Source of the DNA: Acidimicrobiaceae bacterium
Lineage (GTDB): Bacteria > Actinomycetota > Acidimicrobiia > Acidimicrobiales > RAAP-2
DNA length: 64,000 bases
Direction of reading: 5' to 3'
Assembly: GCA_003167415.1 (NCBI GenBank)
Contig: PMTF01000015.1
Location: 118,006 to 182,005, forward strand
The notes under the pieces are model-generated. The model was not told the DNA's origin and did no database searches. It worked only from the letters and a program-made list of their open reading frames with translations. This document shows, piece by piece, positions 58,576-64,000 of this stretch. Numbering within the stretch: position 1 is the first letter of the stretch; each line of letters begins with the position of its first letter. The position numbers were made by a program, and so were the translations under genes.

Positions 58576-58810
58576 TAAAGGAGATGAGGCGTTGCCGCCG
58601 AGGGCGAAGACCCCGACGATGATCACCGGCGAAGTTCGAATGTCGTTTGCGGTCGAGCATCGCGTTCATCGAATCGAAAAAAGAGTCAATGAATATCGCG
58701 TAAACGCAGCGTTACGGCATCACCAAGGATTTACCCCGACCTTACATTTCGTTCACCCAATGATAAGTTCTCGTGATGGCGAATGCCGAATTGTTCCGAG
58801 AGGGGAATGA
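58576..58810. other. Intergenic region upstream of the ABC transporter
   Basis: This 235-bp stretch (307 bp counting back to lexA) is less GC-rich than its surroundings. An AAAGGAG at 58576-58582 is followed by a TTG-started 72-codon frame up to 58810. It shows no family features and I do not call it. Near the right end, TTACAT (58742-58747) and TAAGTT (58764-58769) with a 16-bp spacer form a plausible promoter for the binding-protein gene, and GAGAGGGG before 58811 is its ribosome-binding site. Confidence 0.5.
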
Positions 58811-60040
58811 ATGAAATTAGGGATAAAGAGAATTGGCGTGGTCGTCGCGACCGCGTCCCTGGCCTTGTCGGGAGTGGCAACAATCGCCGCGACTGGTGCG
58901 TCAGCGGCGAAAAAGCCGGTTCACCACGTGAAGCTGAAGACGTACGAGATTGGCTACCAGGGACCGCTTTCGGGTGGAAACGCTGCTACCGGACTGTACG
59001 AGAAGTATGGCGCGCAGTTGGCGGTCAAGCAGTGGGACGCCAACAAGAAACGTAAGTTCAACATCAAGCTCGTTCCCGGCGACGACCAGGGTGACCCCAC
59101 AATCGCCCCGACCGTTGCTACCGGATTCGTTCTGAACCAGAACATCTACGCGATCGTCGGACCGGCGTTCTCCGGAGCCACTGTGGCCTCGTTGCCCATT
59201 TACGGCGCGAACCACGTGGCCATGGTGAGCCCATCGGCGACCCGCGTCTCAATCACGACGAAGGACCCCACGGCGAGCCCCGAAGGTCCGCTGAACACGT
59301 TCCACAACTTCTTCCGAGTGGTGGCGAATGACGGTGTTCAGGGTCCGGCTGACGGCACGTACCTTCAAAAGAAGTTCGGAACGGGCAAGATCCTCGTGAT
59401 CTCTGACACCAGCACCTACGGTGCCGGTCTCGCGAGCCAGGTCGCTGCCGCAGTCACCGCCGCTGGTGGATCACTCGCCAATGGTGGCGCGACCCTCAGC
59501 CTCCCGTACTCGAACGCCTGCACCGCGGGTGGTACCGGTACGAGCGACGCGGTCACGGCCAGCCTCACGGGCGTGTCGGCGGTTTTCTACTCCGGTTACT
59601 ACTGTGACTTCGCTCAAGTTGTTGACAACCTCGTTGGTACCCAGCACTTCGCGGGCGCCATCATGAGTGGTGACGGATCGGACGAGCCGCAGTTCATTAC
59701 GACGCTTTCGAACCCGGCCGACGGTAACGGTGTGTTGCTCACCTGCGCGTGCTCGAACTCTCAGAGTGCCACGTGGACTACCCAGTACACGGCCGTTGCT
59801 CACGAGGCACCTGGTCCATACTCGGCTGAGTCCTTTGACGCAGCGAACCTCGTCATGGCCGCTATGGCCAAGGTGAAGGGGACGATGACCCGCACCAAGG
59901 TACTCGCGCAAATTAAGACAATCACCTACAAGGGAATCACCAAGACAATCAAGTTCACGGCGTCCGGTGACGTAAAGGGAACCGCGATTTTCGTCAACAA
60001 GGTTGAAAGTGGCAAGATCGTTCAGCTGGGGCTTGAGTAA
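58811..60040 (+). CDS. Branched-chain amino-acid type ABC transporter substrate-binding protein
   Basis: Extracellular solute-binding protein of the LivK/Peripla_BP_6 type. A Sec signal peptide spans about residues 1-33 (basic start MKLGIKRIG, hydrophobic core, ASA before KKPVHH). There is no lipobox cysteine, unlike most Gram-positive binding proteins. The fold shows EIGYQGPLSGGNAATGLYEKYGAQLAVKQWDA, DDQGDPTIAPTVA and VGPAFSGATVASLPIYG. Several cysteines in the second lobe (near 237, 256, 311-313) may form disulfides. Length 409. A large hairpin follows before livH. The true substrate may be an amino acid or another small compound. Confidence 0.88.
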   Translation: MKLGIKRIGVVVATASLALSGVATIAATGASAAKKPVHHVKLKTYEIGYQGPLSGGNAATGLYEKYGAQLAVKQWDANKKRKFNIKLVPGDDQGDPTIAPTVATGFVLNQNIYAIVGPAFSGATVASLPIYGANHVAMVSPSATRVSITTKDPTASPEGPLNTFHNFFRVVANDGVQGPADGTYLQKKFGTGKILVISDTSTYGAGLASQVAAAVTAAGGSLANGGATLSLPYSNACTAGGTGTSDAVTASLTGVSAVFYSGYYCDFAQVVDNLVGTQHFAGAIMSGDGSDEPQFITTLSNPADGNGVLLTCACSNSQSATWTTQYTAVAHEAPGPYSAESFDAANLVMAAMAKVKGTMTRTKVLAQIKTITYKGITKTIKFTASGDVKGTAIFVNKVESGKIVQLGLE

Positions 60041-60061
60041 GTCTTAGTTGTTCAGCCTTTC

Positions 60062-60097
60062 CAGAGGGCCGGCTGCTTTCGAGCAGCCGGCCCTCTG
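60062..60097 (+). other. Strong stem-loop between binding-protein gene and livH
   Basis: A perfect 15-bp GC-rich stem (60062-60076 with 60083-60097) closes a TTTCGA loop. No T-run follows. In ABC operons such structures often protect the upstream part of the mRNA, giving more binding protein than permease. It could also be a partial terminator. Confidence 0.75.
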
Positions 60098-60164
60098 CAA
60101 TGCGCCGTGTGGCTCATCGAAACTCAGATAGTTTGTCAAGAGTGCATTTTCGTTGGGGGTCTTG

Positions 60165-61076
60165 ATGGCTAGTTTTGTGGCGCTGGGAATCTTCACCGGC
60201 CTCATTTACTCCTTGGTCGCCATTGGCTACACCCTCGTCTACGGGGTCCTTCGCCTCATTAACTTCGCGCATAGTGAGGTGCTCATGAGCGGCGGTTTCG
60301 CTGGCTACTACTTCTTGCACTACACGATGAAGACCACGAACGTCTCGACGACGCTGCGCGTGCTGATTCTCATCGGCGCCGTTGTGGCCAGCGGCGCGGT
60401 CGGCGCCATCGTCGCAATCGGCATCGAGCGATTCGCCTACCGCCCCCTTCGCCGACGCAACGCGCCGAAACTGACGTATTTGATATCGGCCATTGGCGCG
60501 TCGTTCTTTCTCTCGAACTTTGCCGGTAAGGCGTTCGGTCACAATCCCTCCGCCACCCCTCAACCCATCACCTCGAACTTCTCTTGGAACGTGTTCGGTG
60601 CCCAGATTTCAGCTTTTGACGTGGTATTGCTGGCGGTGACCGCGGTACTATTTCTCGCTGTCAACACGCTCGTCACGAAGAGCAAAGTGGGTCGAAGCAT
60701 TCGCGCCGTCGCCCAGGACGCCGAAACCGCGAGTCTCATGGGCGTCAATGTCAACTCCACGATCGCTTCGACGTTCGCAATCGGTGGCTTCATGGGTGGC
60801 GTCGCCGGTCTGTTCATCGCGATGAGCACCACCGTCGACTACAACATGGGCTTCACCCCGGCACTGCTCGCCTTCACCGCCGCCGTACTGGGCGGCATTG
60901 GCAATATCCGGGGTGCGATGGCCGGCGGCGTATTACTGGGAATCTTCATGTACGTACCGATCTACTGGATTCATCAGCCGTTCTACGAGCCGGTGATCGG
61001 ATTCACGATCCTCGTGCTGGTTCTGATGGTCCGACCGACCGGCCTGTTCGGTGAGAGTCTGGGGAGGACAGCGTGA
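60165..61076 (+). CDS. livH: Branched-chain amino-acid ABC transporter permease LivH
   Basis: Membrane subunit of a LIV-type importer. ATG 60165 is preceded by GGGGG at 60155-60159; TTG 60153 is a less likely start. The 303-residue protein has about eight helices. It contains the family segments GLIYSLVAIGYTLVYGVLRLINFAHSEVLMSGGF, and later VAQDAETASLMGVNVN (the coupling loop) with TAAVLGGIGNIRGAMAGGVLLG. It overlaps livM by 4 bp (GTGA). Confidence 0.93.
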   Translation: MASFVALGIFTGLIYSLVAIGYTLVYGVLRLINFAHSEVLMSGGFAGYYFLHYTMKTTNVSTTLRVLILIGAVVASGAVGAIVAIGIERFAYRPLRRRNAPKLTYLISAIGASFFLSNFAGKAFGHNPSATPQPITSNFSWNVFGAQISAFDVVLLAVTAVLFLAVNTLVTKSKVGRSIRAVAQDAETASLMGVNVNSTIASTFAIGGFMGGVAGLFIAMSTTVDYNMGFTPALLAFTAAVLGGIGNIRGAMAGGVLLGIFMYVPIYWIHQPFYEPVIGFTILVLVLMVRPTGLFGESLGRTA

Positions 61077-62932
61077 AGACTCCTCAACGGATTATGCCCA
61101 GATGGAGGTTGGACCAGGAGGACGCCCGTCTGTTCTCCACGTGCTTGGCGAGTGGTTTACTGCTTGCCGTCATGACCGGGCCCGAAGGCGACCTGAACAC
61201 ACCGCTCTACACAGTCGGACACGCGCTCTTCTCGACGCACGTGATCGGGTTCATCATCTTCGGCGTTGCGCTCGGCGCGTTCATGGTCTACAACAAAAAA
61301 GTCCGAATGGGCATCCTGAACGCCACGTGGCGCAATTGGATTAGGGCCATTCCGGTCAACGTGAAGTCGTTCATCTCGAACTCTGGATTGGTCCAACGGG
61401 CGATCCTCGCGGTGATTGCGCTCGTTGCCGCGTTACTCATCGCGGACTTCACGGGACCGTACGTGCGAAACAAGATGTCGTGGAATCAGCTGGTGGGTCA
61501 GCTGCTCCACACTCGAACGTACGGCTACATCGCCATCATCTTCTGGTTGCTCAATACCGTACGCGTCCGTGCCCGATTAAAAAATGAGGCATCGAAGGCC
61601 CCGAGCTTCTTCGACGCCAACTGGGTGAAAATTGTCGGGGGAGTGCTCGCCGGTCTCTTTTTCGCGGCCTGTGCCGACCCGTGGCTCCCCGTGCGCTTCA
61701 GCATCTCGTACTTCAAGTGGAGCGGTTCGAGCGACAACGACTTCTTTCACCACTGGACGACGTATCTGTGGACGTTCTGCGGTCTGCTCATAGGGATACG
61801 GGCGGCGTTACAGGACACGATGCAACGGCGCGCCGTTGTCCAGAGTCGTTGGAAGGCGCGGCACGTCAAGGTGAGCGCGAACACGCGTTTCGCGCTCTAT
61901 GCCGGAGCCCTCTTCGTTGCCGTCGAGTTTCCGAAGTTCATTTCTCCATTCTGGCAGGAGACCATATTTCAACAGATCGGTATCTTCTGTTTGTTGGCGG
62001 TAGGACTCAACGTCGTTATCGGCTTCGCCGGACTGTTAGACCTCGGCTACGTGGCGTTCTACGCGCTCGGTGCGTACACGAACGGTTATTTCAGCGGCGC
62101 TTTGCCGATTCACCCGCCCTTTACCATCAACACTTTCTTTGTGATTCCCCTTGCGATTCTCGTCGCGATGTTGGCCGGCGTCCTTCTGGGACTACCGACG
62201 CTGCGCCTCAGTGGCGACTATTTGGCCATCGTCACGCTGGGCTTCGGTGAGATTATCTACGTCTTGGCCAGCAACTTGACCAATTTGACCGACGGCGCCG
62301 GCGGAACCGGCGTAGCCGGAAGCTTCTCCATGAACCTGCCGGGCATTCACTTTGCCCTGAGCGGATTCGCCATTCAAGACGATCTTAATTTTTATTATCT
62401 GTTGTTGGCGTTCATCATTCCGATCCTCTTCTTCTTCAACTCGTTGAACCATTCGAAGGTCGGGCGCTCGTGGGCCGCCATTCGAGAGGACGAGCACGCG
62501 GCCAGGTCGCTCGGCATCAACAGCCTGAAGTACAAGGTCATGGCCTTTGCCATTGGCGCGAGTACATCCGGGGTCGCCGGAGTCCTCTCGTCAGCGAAAC
62601 TCGGTTCGATCTTCCCGTCGGACTTCGCTCTGCAGGTCTCCATCACCGTCGTGGTACTGGTCATCTTCGGTGGTATGGGGTCGATCACGGGCGTACTGAT
62701 GGGCGCTGCGTTCATCAACTGGATACTCCAGTACCTGATCTTTCACTCGTTCATCGACTACAACCCAGCGGACAAGTTCATGTACCTCGGCGCGATATTG
62801 ATCCTCACGATGATCTTCCGTCCGCAGGGAATGATTCCTTCGAAACGAAGGATGCGTGAGTTCAAGGACGCCGAAGCCGGTCTCGGGACTTCTGACGCGG
62901 TGGGACCCGCCGTGGGGGGAGGTTTGACGTGA
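61073..62932 (+). CDS. livM: ABC transporter permease LivM with long N-terminal membrane extension
   Basis: Second membrane subunit. The conserved LivM core begins at about residue 300 (IGIFCLLAVGLNVVIGFAGLLDLGYVAFYALGAYTNGYF) and includes LPTLRLSGDYLAIVTLGFGEI and the coupling loop AIREDEHAARSLGINSLKYK. The protein is 619 residues, whereas LivM proteins are usually 300-430. The first 300 residues add about six hydrophobic segments (near 18-36, 56-74, 109-127, 150-165, 185-203, 228-245) separated by charged loops. I do not recognise a domain there. GTG 61073 overlaps the livH stop and livG overlaps the end. Confidence 0.9.
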   Translation: MKTPQRIMPRWRLDQEDARLFSTCLASGLLLAVMTGPEGDLNTPLYTVGHALFSTHVIGFIIFGVALGAFMVYNKKVRMGILNATWRNWIRAIPVNVKSFISNSGLVQRAILAVIALVAALLIADFTGPYVRNKMSWNQLVGQLLHTRTYGYIAIIFWLLNTVRVRARLKNEASKAPSFFDANWVKIVGGVLAGLFFAACADPWLPVRFSISYFKWSGSSDNDFFHHWTTYLWTFCGLLIGIRAALQDTMQRRAVVQSRWKARHVKVSANTRFALYAGALFVAVEFPKFISPFWQETIFQQIGIFCLLAVGLNVVIGFAGLLDLGYVAFYALGAYTNGYFSGALPIHPPFTINTFFVIPLAILVAMLAGVLLGLPTLRLSGDYLAIVTLGFGEIIYVLASNLTNLTDGAGGTGVAGSFSMNLPGIHFALSGFAIQDDLNFYYLLLAFIIPILFFFNSLNHSKVGRSWAAIREDEHAARSLGINSLKYKVMAFAIGASTSGVAGVLSSAKLGSIFPSDFALQVSITVVVLVIFGGMGSITGVLMGAAFINWILQYLIFHSFIDYNPADKFMYLGAILILTMIFRPQGMIPSKRRMREFKDAEAGLGTSDAVGPAVGGGLT

Positions 62933-63762
62933 GCGACGCGACCGGCACCACGGCCAGTGTGGCGACGGACAACATCTTCGATGTGCAGAACGTCACGATG
63001 CGTTTCGGTGGCGTGACGAGTCTGAACAACGTTTCGCTGCAACAACGTCGAGGAGAGATTCTGGCGGTGATCGGACCGAACGGAGCGGGCAAGACGTCAC
63101 TCTTCAACTGCCTCACCGGCGTCTATCACCCGCAGGAGGGCATCATCAATTTTCACGCCGCCAAGCACGGCACCGTGAACCTGGTCGGCAAGCCCCCGCA
63201 CCGCGTGAATCACATGGGGGTCGCGCGCACGTTCCAGACGAGCCGGATGTTCAACGCCCTCACGACCTTTGAGAACATCAAGATCGGAGTGGAGTCCGGT
63301 CAAAAGACTGGTCCTATCGGCGCGATGCTCCACTCGCCGCGTATGCGTCGCGAAGAGCGAGAGTCCGACCATCGCACGCTTGACCTGCTCGAATTGGTCG
63401 GGTTGACCCACCGGCTCAATACGATGGCCGACTCTCTGCCCTATGGTGATCGCCGCCGCCTGGAGATCGCTCGCGCACTCGGAACGAATCCCGAAGTGTT
63501 GCTGCTCGACGAGCCCGCCGCCGGCACGAACCCGTCGGAGAAGCTCGCACTCGCCGAACTGATTCGTACCATCAACAAAGAGACCGGCACCTCGATCCTT
63601 TTGATTGAGCACGACATGCGACTCGTGATGTCGCTGGCGGAGCGAATCTACGTCCTCAACTTTGGCGAGGTCATCGCCTCGGGCGCACCGGCTGAAATTC
63701 AACAGAACCCCGAAGTGGTCGCGGCCTATCTGGGCGTGACCGAAGATGAGGGTGACGTCTGA
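62929..63762 (+). CDS. livG: ABC transporter ATP-binding protein LivG
   Basis: Cytoplasmic ATPase of the LIV-type importer. Walker A is GPNGAGKTS near residue 49. The signature region reads SLPYGDRRRLEIARALGTNPEVLLLDEP, the LivG variant of LSGGQ plus Walker B. The C-terminus VVAAYLGVTEDEGDV is typical. Length 277. GTG 62929 lies in the livM stop, and the TGA overlaps the livF ATG by one base. Confidence 0.94.
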   Translation: MSDATGTTASVATDNIFDVQNVTMRFGGVTSLNNVSLQQRRGEILAVIGPNGAGKTSLFNCLTGVYHPQEGIINFHAAKHGTVNLVGKPPHRVNHMGVARTFQTSRMFNALTTFENIKIGVESGQKTGPIGAMLHSPRMRREERESDHRTLDLLELVGLTHRLNTMADSLPYGDRRRLEIARALGTNPEVLLLDEPAAGTNPSEKLALAELIRTINKETGTSILLIEHDMRLVMSLAERIYVLNFGEVIASGAPAEIQQNPEVVAAYLGVTEDEGDV

Positions 63763-64000
63763 TGGGTGACGTGATGCTGAGCGTCGATCACGTGGAGGTT
63801 CGCTACGGGGCTGTGCCGGCGATTCGCGATCTTTCGATCTCCGTGGACCGTGGCGAAATCGTGACACTGCTCGGAGCGAACGGCGCGGGCAAGACGACGA
63901 CGCTGCGTATGATCTCGGGACTGCACCGACCGTTCTCCGGTACGGTCACGCTCGAGGGCCAGGACATCACGGCGACTCCAGCCCACCACCTCGTGGAAAT
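63762..64000 (+). CDS. livF: ABC transporter ATP-binding protein LivF (partial, runs off the window)
   Basis: The second ATPase gene of the importer starts at ATG 63762 (MGDVMLSVDHVEVRYGAVPA) and continues past the window end. Walker A LLGANGAGKTTTLRMISGL is present within the 79 visible codons. The gene is cut by the sequence edge, not broken. Confidence 0.92.
   Translation, partial: MGDVMLSVDHVEVRYGAVPAIRDLSISVDRGEIVTLLGANGAGKTTTLRMISGLHRPFSGTVTLEGQDITATPAHHLVE

Noticed and set aside
58592-58810. 72-codon TTG-started frame between lexA and the binding-protein gene, with AAAGGAG upstream
   Set aside because: No recognisable family, unremarkable composition, and it runs through the likely promoter of the next gene. 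The AAGGAG next to LexA box 2 is interesting but not sufficient.
1-64000. CRISPR arrays, rRNA, tRNA, defence islands
   Set aside because: No regularly spaced repeats, no tRNA T-loop consensus with matching acceptor arms, and no defence genes other than the TnpB element were seen.

Overview
The window is one continuous, densely packed bacterial chromosome segment. It is visibly GC-rich (roughly 60 percent by eye). GTG and TTG starts are frequent and many genes overlap by 4 bp. Several features point to a high-GC Actinobacterium: a class II DAHP synthase, an MtrA-MtrB-LpqB-like locus, LexA boxes of the CGAACnnnnGTTCG type, a MtrA-like winged-helix regulator, RNase J together with RNase E/G, and many apparently leaderless promoters. 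The combination suggests the class Acidimicrobiia, but that placement is inference. I found no rRNA, tRNA, CRISPR array or prophage.

Layout. 0.2-2.5 kb: rne/rng, rplU and rpmA, closed by a bidirectional terminator shared with hup. 3.1-3.6 kb: an unrecognised zinc-ribbon/NTF2-like protein. 3.7-10.4 kb: obg-proB-proA, then a MoxR ATPase, a VWA protein and a histidine phosphatase. 10.4-13.0 kb: divergent aroG and nadD, a small membrane ORF and rsfS. 13.0-15.6 kb, minus strand: an MtrAB two-component pair with a short LpqB-like lipoprotein. 15.7-36.6 kb: xerD followed by the classic translation/envelope block rpsB-tsf-pyrH-frr-cdsA-dxr-rseP-ispG-proS and rimP-nusA-ylxR-infB-rbfA-truB-ribF-rpsO-pnp. 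36.7-42.8 kb: a YfhO-type membrane protein, dapB, dapA and RNase J. 42.8-45.2 kb: a siderophore-interacting flavoprotein (minus) and a stand-alone IS605-type TnpB element. 45.2-57.9 kb: ftsK, a D,D-carboxypeptidase, homoserine kinase, an EamA exporter, miaB, miaA, dapF, hflX, dapC, dapD and dapE. 57.9-58.5 kb: lexA (minus). 58.8-64.0 kb: a branched-chain amino-acid type ABC transporter, cut off inside livF.

How the genes fit together. Six enzymes of the succinylase lysine/diaminopimelate route (dapA, B, C, D, E, F) lie here near cell-wall and division genes. Two MEP isoprenoid genes (dxr, ispG), two proline genes and an RNA-processing set (RNase E/G, RNase J, PNPase) are also present.

Most of the unusual signal is regulatory. 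At 15 starts a TANNNT hexamer ends 6 or 7 nt before the start codon, which is the layout of leaderless transcripts; in several cases the upstream stop codon forms part of that hexamer. A consensus promoter followed by an intrinsic terminator sits in front of rimP-nusA, with a short ORF running through the terminator. Structured leaders precede rpsB, rpsO and pnp. Two LexA boxes overlap the -10 and -35 of lexA.
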